A stretch of 64,000 nucleotides of DNA from Brachybacterium sp. FME24 (lineage in GTDB: Bacteria > Actinomycetota > Actinomycetes > Actinomycetales > Dermabacteraceae). Each line of letters starts with the position of its first letter. The stretch's first letter is position 1. The notes under the pieces were generated by a model that searched no databases, was not told the origin of the DNA, and saw only the letters and a list, made by a program, of their open reading frames with translations. Location: positions 186,001-250,000 of the forward strand of contig NZ_JABUXV010000007.1 in assembly GCF_014897705.1 (NCBI RefSeq), read 5' to 3'. The translations under genes were made by a program, and so were the position numbers. Of this stretch, positions 54,450 to 62,572 are shown in pieces.

Positions 54450-55691
54450 TCAGCCCGCAGTTCCCGGCACTGACTCGCGGCGGGCGTAGGCGTCGGTGAG
54501 CTCTGCTGCGCGGATGAGAACGGCCTCGCGGCGGCCCGGATCAGCCGCGACGTCCTGGATGACCCAGGCCATCGCCACGGCCGCGTCATCCATCAGGCGA
54601 TACCCCTCGTCGGTCGCGGCGTGGGCGGCGAACTCGCGGGTGTGCAGAGCGCCGCCGGCGCCGGTGATGCCCACGAAGGGGTGCAGGGCCGGTACCCGCT
54701 GGGACACATTGCCCATGTCGGTGGAGGCGGCCATGACACCGAGCGAGCCGGCAAGCGGACGGCCCAGCGCCGCCATCGCCTGGTTCCATGCTGCGCCGAG
54801 CACCTCGTCCTGCCGCAGCGGTTCGTAGGTGGGCTCGGAGGCCGAGATCTCCAGCGAGCAACCGGTGGCGACGGCGCCGGCCTCGAGGCAGGCGACCAGC
54901 TGGGAGCGCAGCTGCTCGAACTCGGGCATCGTCAGCGCGCGGCACTCGAAGTCGATCAGCGCGGTCTCCGGAACGATGTTGGTGACCCCCGACTGCTGCG
55001 GGATCAGGGCCAGGCGCTGGCCGTCCTTGATCCGCTGACGCAGCAGGCCGGCGGCGACCTGGGCGATCACGGCGGCGTCGTTCGCATTGATGCCGTCGGT
55101 GGGGTTCGCCGCGGCGTGGGCGCCGCGGCCGGTGTAGGTGGCGCGCCAACGGCCCACCGCCTGGCTGGTCGAGCCGAGCACGTCATAGGTCTCGGTGTGC
55201 GGGGTGGGGTGGGCCATCAGCGAGAGATGCACCCCGTCGAAGACGCCGCGCTCGATGAGGAGCTGCTTGCCGCCACCGTGCTCCTCCGCGGGGGTGCCGA
55301 TGACCTGCAAGGTCACGTCCAGCTCGTCGACCATGTCGAAGAGGGCGAGGGCCGCGCCGAGCGAGGAGCCGGCGATCAGATTGTGCCCGCAGCCATGGCC
55401 GATCTCGGGCAGCGCGTCGTACTCCACGCACAGCGAGGCGACCAGCGCGCCCGATCCGGCGGTGGCGCGGAAGGCGGTGGGCAGGTCCGCGATGCCCCGC
55501 TCCACGCTGAAGCCCGCGCGCTCCAGCAGGTCCGCGCAGCGCTCATGGGCATGGTGCTCTGCGAAGGCGATCTCCGGGTCCCCGTGGATCGCCCGGGCGA
55601 CGGCCAGAACGTCGTCCCGGCGAGCGCGGTAGGCGGCAGCGATCCGTGACGTGGCGGGATCCGGGGGTGCAGGGGCGGCGTCGGTGGTCAC
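54450..55691 (-). CDS. M20-family amidohydrolase (AbgB/PM20D2-like)
   Basis: 413 residues from the GTG at 55691, which has AGGA upstream; an ATG at 55733 is possible. Zinc-site motifs are CVEYDALPEIGHGCGHNLIAG and GTPAEEHGGGK, followed by the dimerisation domain (GRWRATYTGRGAHAAANPTD) and the C-terminal ligand region MGNVSQRVPALHPFVGI. The EYDALPxIGHGCGHN form is that of the p-aminobenzoyl-glutamate / dipeptide amidohydrolase subgroup rather than classic aminoacylase. The stop codons of this gene and the convergent esterase abut in the palindrome TGATCA. Confidence 0.92.
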   Translation of the reverse strand: MTTDAAPAPPDPATSRIAAAYRARRDDVLAVARAIHGDPEIAFAEHHAHERCADLLERAGFSVERGIADLPTAFRATAGSGALVASLCVEYDALPEIGHGCGHNLIAGSSLGAALALFDMVDELDVTLQVIGTPAEEHGGGKQLLIERGVFDGVHLSLMAHPTPHTETYDVLGSTSQAVGRWRATYTGRGAHAAANPTDGINANDAAVIAQVAAGLLRQRIKDGQRLALIPQQSGVTNIVPETALIDFECRALTMPEFEQLRSQLVACLEAGAVATGCSLEISASEPTYEPLRQDEVLGAAWNQAMAALGRPLAGSLGVMAASTDMGNVSQRVPALHPFVGITGAGGALHTREFAAHAATDEGYRLMDDAAVAMAWVIQDVAADPGRREAVLIRAAELTDAYARRESVPGTAG

Positions 55692-55798
55692 AGGCCGATC
55701 CTGCCATGGCGGACCCGCATCGGGTGGCGCCACCGGGACGCGACGCGATCACCGTCGCCCGCTGCCCTCTTGTCTCGCCTGCGTACTGGCCTACTGGC

Positions 55799-56488
55799 CT
55801 ACTGGCTGGAGCGCAGCAGGGCCGGCACGAGGGCGGCGCCGTCGCCCGCGCAGTACAGACGTGCGGGGCGCCCGCCGGTCGGGGCCGCGTACCTCTCGAG
55901 CTCGACGAGGAAGCCCTCGGTGCGGGTGGCCTTGCGGTGGAAGTTGCCGGCATCCAGGGTCGTGCCCCAGACGCTCTCGTAGACGCCCCGCAGCTGCGAG
56001 ATCGTGAACTCCTGCGGCAGGAATGTGACGGCGAGGGTCGTGTACTCGAGCTTGGCGCGGGCGCGCTCGATGGAGCACGCCAGCACCTCGGCGTGATCGA
56101 AGGCCAGGTCGATCGCGGCGAGCTCGTCGACGCTCCACCAGCGGGCGTCGGCGACGTCGCCCCCGCGCTGCGGATCCGGGAGATCCGCCCCCAGGGCCAT
56201 GAACGCGACCGAGACGACGCGGCCACGGGGGTCGCGCTGCGGGGCGCCGAAGGTTCGGACCTGCTCGAGGTGCACGGCACCGCTGCCCAGAGAGGCCTCG
56301 TCGGCGAGCACGCGATAGGCGGCGTCCTCGAGGTCTTCCTCGAGGTCGATGAACCCTCCCGGGAGCGCCCACGCCCCACGATGCGGCTCGTCGTCCCGCT
56401 GGACCAGCAGGACGTTGAGGGTGTCGTCCCGAAGGGTCAGGACGATGAGGTCGACGGCGACTCGGATGTCTTCGGCAAGGGAGACCAT
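55799..56488 (-). CDS. NUDIX-domain transcriptional regulator, NrtR-like
   Basis: 229 residues. The N-terminal NUDIX fold has VAVDLIVLTLRDDTLNVLLV and LPGGFIDLEEDLEDAAYRVL, but the catalytic box G-x5-E-x7-R-E-x2-E-E is eroded: the RE pair is RV and EE is DE. The C-terminal 70 residues form the NrtR-type winged helix (FLPQEFTISQLRGVYESVWG, then NFHRKATRTEGFL). This combination marks NrtR-family regulators, which bind ADP-ribose-like ligands without hydrolysing them. TAGGGT (minus strand, 56495-56500) is 6 nt before the ATG. No NAD-biosynthesis genes are nearby, so the target is unknown. Confidence 0.88.
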   Translation of the reverse strand: MVSLAEDIRVAVDLIVLTLRDDTLNVLLVQRDDEPHRGAWALPGGFIDLEEDLEDAAYRVLADEASLGSGAVHLEQVRTFGAPQRDPRGRVVSVAFMALGADLPDPQRGGDVADARWWSVDELAAIDLAFDHAEVLACSIERARAKLEYTTLAVTFLPQEFTISQLRGVYESVWGTTLDAGNFHRKATRTEGFLVELERYAAPTGGRPARLYCAGDGAALVPALLRSSQ

Positions 56489-56609
56489 GCAGCCACCCTA
56501 GGACCGGTTATGGTCACGCTGACTACTCGTGAAGCGCTCATCACAGCGTCCGTTCCTGCGTCGTCGCTCACAGTGCGCCACTGCCTGCGACGTTGCGACC
56601 ATCGCACGG

Positions 56610-57602
56610 TCAGTCCGCGATCCAGCGTGCCCACTTCTCGGCGCGATGCTCGGCTTCGACGATCCGCACCGTGCCCGAGGTCGAGCGCATGACGATCGAC
56701 TCGGTGTTGATGCGGTCGTTCTGGTAGCGCACACCCCGCAGCAGGTCCCCGTCGGTGATGCCGGTGGCCGCGAAGTAGCAGTTGTCCGAGGTGACCAGAT
56801 CGGAGGTGGTGAGCACCCGGTCCAGATCGTGGCCGGCGTCGATCGCCTTCTGCCGCTCGTCGTCGTCGATCGGGGCGAGGCGGCCCTGGATCATGCCACC
56901 GGTGGCCTTGACGGCGCACGCAGCGATGATGCCCTCGGGGGTGCCACCGGTCCCCAGCAGCATGTCCACACCGGAACCGCGCGCGGCCGCGATCGCCCCG
57001 GCGACGTCACCGTCCATGATGAACTTGACGCGCGCCCCGGCGTCACGGATCTCCTGGACCAGCGGCTCGTGGCGCGGACGCTCCAGCACGCACACCGTCA
57101 CCTGGCTGACCGGCTTGTTCAGCGACTTCGCGACCAGGGCGATGTTCTGCTTGATCGGCAGGCGCAGGTCGACGAACTCGGCGGCCGCGGGGCCCACCAC
57201 CATCTTCTCCATGTAGAACACGGCCGAAGGGTCGTACATGCCGCCCCTCTCGGCCACGGCGAACACCGCGAGCGCATTGTTGTAGCCCAGCGCGGTCAGG
57301 CGGGTGCCGTCGATCGGATCCACCGCGACGTCGACGTCCGGCCCGGTGCCGTCACCGACGCTCTCGCCGTTGTACAGCATGGGGGCCTCGTCCTTCTCGC
57401 CCTCGCCGATCACGACGGTGCCGTTCATGCGCACGGTGTCCATGAAGGTTCGCATCGCGTCGACAGCGGCGCCGTCCGCCATGTTCTTGTCTCCCGCACC
57501 CACCCAGCGGGCACCGGCGATGGCGGCGGCCTCGGTCACGCGGACCAGTTCCAGGGCGAGGTTGCGATCCGGGGCGGTCGAGGTGATGTCAGGGCTGGTC
57601 AT
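56610..57602 (-). CDS. glpX: Fructose-1,6-bisphosphatase class II
   Basis: 330 residues. This is the gluconeogenic phosphatase usually found in Actinobacteria in place of the class I enzyme; it converts fructose 1,6-bisphosphate to fructose 6-phosphate. Motifs are [31 protein letters not shown] (metal-binding Glu), [14 protein letters not shown] and [25 protein letters not shown] precedes the ATG at 57602. The upstream open frame to 57689 has no homology. It stands between the NrtR-like regulator and a DUF2871 gene without obvious operon partners. Confidence 0.96.
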   Translation of the reverse strand: MTSPDITSTAPDRNLALELVRVTEAAAIAGARWVGAGDKNMADGAAVDAMRTFMDTVRMNGTVVIGEGEKDEAPMLYNGESVGDGTGPDVDVAVDPIDGTRLTALGYNNALAVFAVAERGGMYDPSAVFYMEKMVVGPAAAEFVDLRLPIKQNIALVAKSLNKPVSQVTVCVLERPRHEPLVQEIRDAGARVKFIMDGDVAGAIAAARGSGVDMLLGTGGTPEGIIAACAVKATGGMIQGRLAPIDDDERQKAIDAGHDLDRVLTTSDLVTSDNCYFAATGITDGDLLRGVRYQNDRINTESIVMRSTSGTVRIVEAEHRAEKWARWIAD

Positions 57603-57962
57603 GAGGGCCTCCGTCGTCGTCGAGGTCGTGGCACGTCGCCAGTGCTGGCCCGCGATCCTGCCGGGGGCGGCGTGACGGTGCGGGTCCATCGGACTCTACC
57701 TGGCTGGCGGGCGGGACCGAGCGGCTGGGGGCGAATCTGCCCCACTCAGCAGATGGCCACGTCTGCGACGACACGCGGCGACGTGACCACCGCAGCCGCT
57801 CGGGGCAGCCCTCCCGGGTTCATGCGGGCCTCCCCGCACCCTGAACCCTCACGCACGCAGTGGCGCCCTGTGCGCTGGCGGACCGCAGGAAGCGGAACCT
57901 GCACACAGAGCGCCGGTGGAGACGTCGCAGCGAGACGTCCGGGCTGCGGAAGGGAAGGAGAG
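57603..57962. other. Gene-free 360 bp upstream of glpX
   Basis: No ORF, strong dyad or repeat is evident. It should contain the glpX promoter, which I cannot place with confidence, and the 3' untranslated region of the DUF2871 gene. Confidence 0.4.
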
Positions 57963-58412
57963 TCAGGCGGTGACGGCTGTCTGCTCGCGGGTCGCGGCGC
58001 GGTCCTTGATGCCGCCGCGGATCGCGACGTAGAGCGCGATGAGGCCGACGGTCAGGAGCATGTGGCCCAGGCCGGCGATACCGGGGATGGCAGCGGTGGT
58101 GGTGGTCGGGTCCTGGCCGTCCAGGGTGAGGATGCCGCGCACGGCCTGCATCACCACGGTGATCACCAGGCCGACGTTGTAGGTCCAGTAGAAGACCGAG
58201 AAGGAGCGGCGCCCGCTCAGGGAGAAGATCGCGTCCAGGGCCAGGACCAGCAGGAACATGACCATGCCGAGGACGAGAAGGTGGGTGTGGAGGGTGCCCA
58301 GCTGGGTGTGGGTACCGATGGTGTCGGTGGCCTTCGTGAACTCCCGGTAGAAGAGTCCGGAGGCAAGGCCGAGAAGGATGTAGGCAAAGGCAGTGTTGAG
58401 GAGTCGCTTCAT
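57963..58412 (-). CDS. DUF2871 membrane protein
   Basis: 149 residues with four or five membrane helices (about 5-20, 38-58, 72-92, 107-130). Conserved DUF2871 features are FAYILLGLASGLFYREFTK, the His-rich HTQLGTLHTHLLVLGM and GLGHMLLTVGLIAL. Function is unknown; the conserved His residues inside the membrane could bind metal or haem, which is speculation. TAGAGT (minus strand, 58420-58425) lies 7 nt upstream of the ATG, fixing the start at 58412. Confidence 0.9.
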   Translation of the reverse strand: MKRLLNTAFAYILLGLASGLFYREFTKATDTIGTHTQLGTLHTHLLVLGMVMFLLVLALDAIFSLSGRRSFSVFYWTYNVGLVITVVMQAVRGILTLDGQDPTTTTAAIPGIAGLGHMLLTVGLIALYVAIRGGIKDRAATREQTAVTA

Positions 58413-58540
58413 GTCTTCGACTCTATGGAGCTGCCGTGACCAGGAGATCAACCGAAGGATTGAGCCTCGAGCCGGCTCGGCGGGCGCCGCGGCACTGCCT
58501 GCCCGCGAGATGTCCGCGAGCGCCCGGCCGCGCCCGGATC

Positions 58541-59803
58541 TCAGGCCTCGACGGGTCGGCGGATCGACAGGATGTGCCATGCCCAGAACACTCCGCCGAG
58601 CAGGGCGAAGCCGAGGGACGTGGCCGCGAGGGTCGCGAGACTCGTGGCGACCAGCGGCGCGATCGCTCCGGCGAGCAGGGCATTGAGCACCAGCCCGAAG
58701 AACGTGCCCAGTGACGCCGCGGCGCCGCGCTCGTGCGGGAACAGATCCAGCACCTCGAGCTGGATGGGCGCGAACAGCAGGGCGACGGTGAAGGCGATCA
58801 GCATCGGCCCGGTCACCGCGAACAAATGCGCCCAGGTGACCCCACCCGTGAATTCCGGAGCGAACGAGACCAGCACCAGGTTCAGGATCGTCGCGACGAG
58901 GGTGCCGAGGAACCCGAGGGTGATCAGCCTGCTGCGGTCCACCAGATCAGCGACGCGGCCCACCATCCAGGCCCCGGACATCATGCCGATGATCAGCGGG
59001 ACGAACAGCACCCAGAAATCCTGCTCCCCGAGCCCCAGCAGGCGCACCACGAACAGCGAGGCTCCCGCGATGAACACGAACTGCGAGGCGAATCCGAAAG
59101 CGGAGGCCGCCGCGACCCGCAGCATCACCGGTGAGCGGCCCACATGCAGCAGGGACCCCAGCAGCGAGCGGACCCGCAGAGGGCTGCGCGCCTCGGGAGG
59201 CAGGGTCTCGGGCAGCTTCAGGGTCAGGGCGAGCACGACCAGCCCGTAGACGCCGACGCCGGCGAACACCCAGCGCCAGTCGCCCAGCAGTAGCAGCCAG
59301 CCGCCGAAGATCGGGGCGATCGCCGGAGCGACCGAGAAGATCATCATGACCTGAGCCATCAACCGCTGCGCCTCCGAGCCGGAGAACATGTCACGGATGA
59401 CGACTCGCGAGACGATGGTGGCGGCGCCGGCGCTCATCCCCTGCAGCACCCGCAGCAGGATCAGGCTGCCCAGGCTCGGCGCGAGCACGCAGCCGAACAT
59501 GCCGATCAGGTAGATCACCAGGCCACCGATCATGACCTTCTTGCGTCCCAGCGCGTCCGAGAGCGGCCCGTGGAAGATGGACATGACCGCGAAGGCCGCG
59601 AGGTAGGCGGAGACCAGCTGCTGGAGGGCGACCTCGTCGCTCGCGAACTCCTCACCGATCCGGGTGAAGGCCGGGAACACGGTGTCGATCGTGAAGGGGC
59701 CGATCATCGCCAGCGAGGCGAGGGTCAGGGTGATCCGCGCACCGGCCTTCTGCCGCCGCGACGGGGTGGGCGGGACATGGGAGGCGGGGAAGGGCGTGGT
59801 CAC
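58541..59803 (-). CDS. MFS multidrug exporter, Bcr/CflA type
   Basis: 420 residues, 12 membrane helices. Motifs of the drug:proton antiporter group are DTVFPAFTRIGEEF in TM1, FHGPLSDALGRKKVMIGGLV (motif A) and RVLQGMSAGAATIVSRVVIRDMF (motif C region of Bcr/CflA). I prefer the GTG at 59803, because TATGGT (minus strand, 59811-59816) lies 7 nt upstream as in the other leaderless genes here; the ATG at 59815 overlaps that hexamer. Substrates are probably small toxic compounds such as chloramphenicol or bicyclomycin analogues. Confidence 0.92.
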   Translation of the reverse strand: MTTPFPASHVPPTPSRRQKAGARITLTLASLAMIGPFTIDTVFPAFTRIGEEFASDEVALQQLVSAYLAAFAVMSIFHGPLSDALGRKKVMIGGLVIYLIGMFGCVLAPSLGSLILLRVLQGMSAGAATIVSRVVIRDMFSGSEAQRLMAQVMMIFSVAPAIAPIFGGWLLLLGDWRWVFAGVGVYGLVVLALTLKLPETLPPEARSPLRVRSLLGSLLHVGRSPVMLRVAAASAFGFASQFVFIAGASLFVVRLLGLGEQDFWVLFVPLIIGMMSGAWMVGRVADLVDRSRLITLGFLGTLVATILNLVLVSFAPEFTGGVTWAHLFAVTGPMLIAFTVALLFAPIQLEVLDLFPHERGAAASLGTFFGLVLNALLAGAIAPLVATSLATLAATSLGFALLGGVFWAWHILSIRRPVEA

Positions 59804-59981
59804 CGGCTCCACCATAGGCAGGATCGGCGCGCGCGGCATCGTCGTCCCGACAGGCGGAAAGCGCTCGCGCTTCCGTGCGCTTCGCGCAGCGGCGGGCATA
59901 AGCTTGGCTTCGGCATCGTCGCCCGTGCGACGGGGCCGGACGATGTTCTGCGACGTACCCCCTGCGACCTGAGGTCACTCC

Positions 59982-60917
59982 ATGAAGCATTTCGCCATGC
60001 CGCACACCGACATCTCCGCACCCAATGTGGTGCTGGGGCTGATGCGCATCGCCGAGAAGTCCGACGACGAGATCCGCACCCTGGTGCGCACCGCGCGCGA
60101 CGCGGGGATCAATTTTCTCGACCACGCCGACGTCTATGGGGGCGAGCTGCATCGGTGCGAGGCCCGCTTCGCCCAGGCGCTGCAGCTCAGCCCCTCCGAG
60201 CGCGAGCAGGTCACCTTGCAGACCAAGGCCGGCATCGTGCCGGACGGCCCCTACTTCGACTACTCCTCCGAGCACCTCATCGAGTCCGTCGAGGGTTCGC
60301 TGAAGGCCCTGCAGACCGACTACATCGACATCCTGCTGCTCCACCGTCCCGACGCCCTGGTGGAGCCCGAGGAGGTCGCGCGCGCCTTCGACGAGCTGCA
60401 CACGAGCGGCAAGGTGCGCAATTTCGGAGTCTCCAACCACACTCCGCGCCAGATCGATCTGCTGGCCAAGCACCTGAACCAGCCGATCGTCGCCAACCAG
60501 CTGCAGCTGTCGATCACCCATTCCACGTTCATCGCCCAGGGTGTGGCGGCGAACATGCAGGGCACGGACCAGGCGATCGTGCGTGACGGCGGCGGCATGC
60601 TGGACTACTGCCGTCTGCACGACATCACCGTGCAGGCCTGGTCCCCGTTCCAGGCCGGGTTCTTCGACGGCGTCTTCCTGGGCAACCCGAAGTACGCGGA
60701 GCTCAACGAGGTCGTCGATCGGCTCGCGGCGAAGTACGACGTGGCACCCGAGGCGATCGCGACAGCGTGGATCACGCGCCATCCGGCGCAGATGCAGGTG
60801 GTCCTGGGCACCACGACTCCCCAGCGGGTGGCGGACTCCGCAGCGGGCTCGGAGATCCCGCTGACCCGCCCCGAGTGGTACGAGCTGTTCCGCGCGGCCG
60901 GGTGGATCGTGCCCTGA
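59982..60917 (+). CDS. Aldo/keto reductase, YdhF-like
   Basis: 311-residue NADPH-dependent oxidoreductase. The catalytic tetrad is visible as Asp and Tyr in FLDHADVYGG, Lys in LQTKAGIV and His in LLLHRPDALVEPEEVARAF. The cofactor region includes NFGVSNHTPRQID and VVLGTTTPQRV. Subgroup assignment to the YdhF type rests on the DHADVYGG and LHRPDAL motifs. GAGG lies upstream of the ATG, and TAAGCT near 59900 may be its -10. The physiological carbonyl substrate is unknown. Confidence 0.93.
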   Translation: MKHFAMPHTDISAPNVVLGLMRIAEKSDDEIRTLVRTARDAGINFLDHADVYGGELHRCEARFAQALQLSPSEREQVTLQTKAGIVPDGPYFDYSSEHLIESVEGSLKALQTDYIDILLLHRPDALVEPEEVARAFDELHTSGKVRNFGVSNHTPRQIDLLAKHLNQPIVANQLQLSITHSTFIAQGVAANMQGTDQAIVRDGGGMLDYCRLHDITVQAWSPFQAGFFDGVFLGNPKYAELNEVVDRLAAKYDVAPEAIATAWITRHPAQMQVVLGTTTPQRVADSAAGSEIPLTRPEWYELFRAAGWIVP

Positions 60918-61101
60918 TCGACGAGCGCCGGCATCGGTTCCGGGGGTGCGCCGTCGTCGCCCCACCGGAGGCGGCGCAGGCACGCCGCGGCAACACCTTC
61001 CTGGTCAGGTGCGATCCGGCGAGGATGACGACCGGGCTCACGGAACACACACGGAGCATTCGACCCAGGTGCCGCATCGAAGCGGCAAGGAGGCACAGCA
61101 T

Positions 61102-62148
61102 ATGGCTCAGCGGGACAGGCGCATCGGACTGGTCGGCTACGGAGACGTGTCCGTCGTGCACGTCGGGGCGATCGCAGCGCTCGACGGCCTCGAGCTCGTC
61201 GGCATCGCCGACCGCGACCCCGAGGCGCGCGAACGGGCCGCCGCCGCGACCGGCCTGCCCACGTACACCGACGTCGAGGAGCTGATCGACGCGCTGCACC
61301 CTGACGCCGTGCACGTGACGACCCCGCACGACCAGCACGTCGGCCCCTCGCTGGCCGCCCTGGAGCAGGGCGTGCACGTGCTGCAGGAGAAGCCGCTGGC
61401 GCACACCCTCGCCGAGGGGACCCGACTCGTCGAAGCGATCGGATCCACCACCGCCGCACGGGCCGACGGCGGCGAGGGCTCCCCGAAGATCGGGATCTGC
61501 TTCCAGAACCGCTACAACCGGGCCAGCCAGGAGCTCGCCCGCCTGCTTCGCAGCGGTGAGCTCGGGGAGGTGCATGGCGCGTGGGCGTCGGTCGTGTGGA
61601 GCCGCACTGCGGACTACTACGCCGCCAAGCCGTGGCGCGGCCGCTGGGAGAACGCCGGCGGCGGCCTGCTCATCAACCAGGCGATACACACCCTGGATCT
61701 CGTGCAGTGGCTGCTCGGCCCGGTCGAGCGCACCGAGGGTCTGGTCTCCCAGAAGAAGTTCGCGGGCGTCACCGAGGTCGAGGACACCGCCGATCTCGTG
61801 CTGCACCACTCCTCCGGCATCACCACCACGTTCTACGCGACGCTCACCGCGCCGGTGGCACGCCCGGTCGAGCTCGAGGTGGCCACCACGAACGCGTACC
61901 TCGAGGTGCGCTCGGGCCGCGGTGGCGGACTCACGGTGCGCTGGGCCGACGGCCGCGTGGACACCTTCTCCGACCGGACCGCGTCTGCGGGGGGCCGCTC
62001 CTATTGGGGCGTCTCCCATGAGGAGCTGATCGCGGACTTCCACGCCTCCCTCGATGCGCCCGAGCCGTTCTGGATCGGGCCCGGCGAGGCCATGGCGTCA
62101 TTGCAGATCCTCAAGGAGGCGTACGCCAACAGCGGCACGGGGAGCTGA
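61102..62148 (+). CDS. Gfo/Idh/MocA-family oxidoreductase
   Basis: 348 residues behind AAGGAGG. The N-terminal Rossmann domain has GLVGYGDVSVVHVGAIAAL and VHVTTPHDQHVGPSLAALEQ, then the signature EKPLAHTL. The C-terminal domain includes GRWENAGGGLLINQAIHTLD, the family's catalytic His region. These enzymes oxidise or reduce sugar and inositol derivatives with NAD(P). It is 184 nt downstream of the aldo/keto reductase on the same strand; the two may be co-expressed. The substrate is not deducible. Confidence 0.94.
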   Translation: MAQRDRRIGLVGYGDVSVVHVGAIAALDGLELVGIADRDPEARERAAAATGLPTYTDVEELIDALHPDAVHVTTPHDQHVGPSLAALEQGVHVLQEKPLAHTLAEGTRLVEAIGSTTAARADGGEGSPKIGICFQNRYNRASQELARLLRSGELGEVHGAWASVVWSRTADYYAAKPWRGRWENAGGGLLINQAIHTLDLVQWLLGPVERTEGLVSQKKFAGVTEVEDTADLVLHHSSGITTTFYATLTAPVARPVELEVATTNAYLEVRSGRGGGLTVRWADGRVDTFSDRTASAGGRSYWGVSHEELIADFHASLDAPEPFWIGPGEAMASLQILKEAYANSGTGS

Positions 62149-62177
62149 GGGCGCAGGACCGGTCTGGCGCTCCTCTC

Positions 62178-62211
62178 AGCAGGGGCCGCCGATCAGCAGG
62201 GGCCGCCGATG
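62178..62211. repeat. 17-bp tandem duplication
   Basis: AGCAGGGGCCGCCGATC (62178-62194) is followed directly by a copy differing only in the last base (62195-62211). It lies in the gap between the convergent oxidoreductase and small-subunit genes. Confidence 0.9.
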
Positions 62212-62373
62212 ATCCCGAATCCTCGCAGCGCGTGGACCACGGCCGCGATCACGAGGACGCCGGCAAGCAGGTGCACGATCCATCACGCCGGACCGACGGG
62301 GACCGGAACGCGCGAAGGCCGGCGCGACAGCGCGTCGGGCGCATCGCACCGGCCTCCGGGGACGGGATGTCGG

Positions 62374-62502
62374 TCAGATGATCGGGCGGCCCTCCTTGCG
62401 GGCCTCCTTGACATCCTTGAGGAATCCGCGGGCGATGGTGATCAGGATGCCGAGCACAAGCACCGGCCACGTGAGCAGATAGACGGTCAGCAGAGCGGTC
62501 AT
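62374..62502 (-). CDS. 42-residue membrane peptide, small subunit-like partner of the symporter
   Basis: ATG at 62502 with AAGGAGAG 6 nt upstream. The peptide is one membrane helix (TALLTVYLLTWPVLVLGILI) followed by a basic cytoplasmic tail (RGFLKDVKEARKEG) and ends RPII. It lies 70 nt downstream of the sodium:solute symporter gene on the same strand. Very short helix-plus-basic-tail proteins are annotated as small subunits next to several secondary transporters. The coding evidence is the strong ribosome-binding site, clean topology and position. Confidence 0.75.
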   Translation of the reverse strand: MTALLTVYLLTWPVLVLGILITIARGFLKDVKEARKEGRPII

Positions 62503-62572
62503 GGCGTTCTCTCCTTGTCAGAGGTGAATTCTCCTCGAGGAGGGCGGGCAGCCCTTCCTGGGAGGTGTCGGA

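Noticed and set aside
62193-62276. 27-codon minus-strand ORF encoding a hydrophobic peptide
   Set aside because: GTG start without a ribosome-binding site, and the end lies in a 17-bp tandem duplication. It is too little evidence for a gene, although it is a plausible membrane helix near the symporter.
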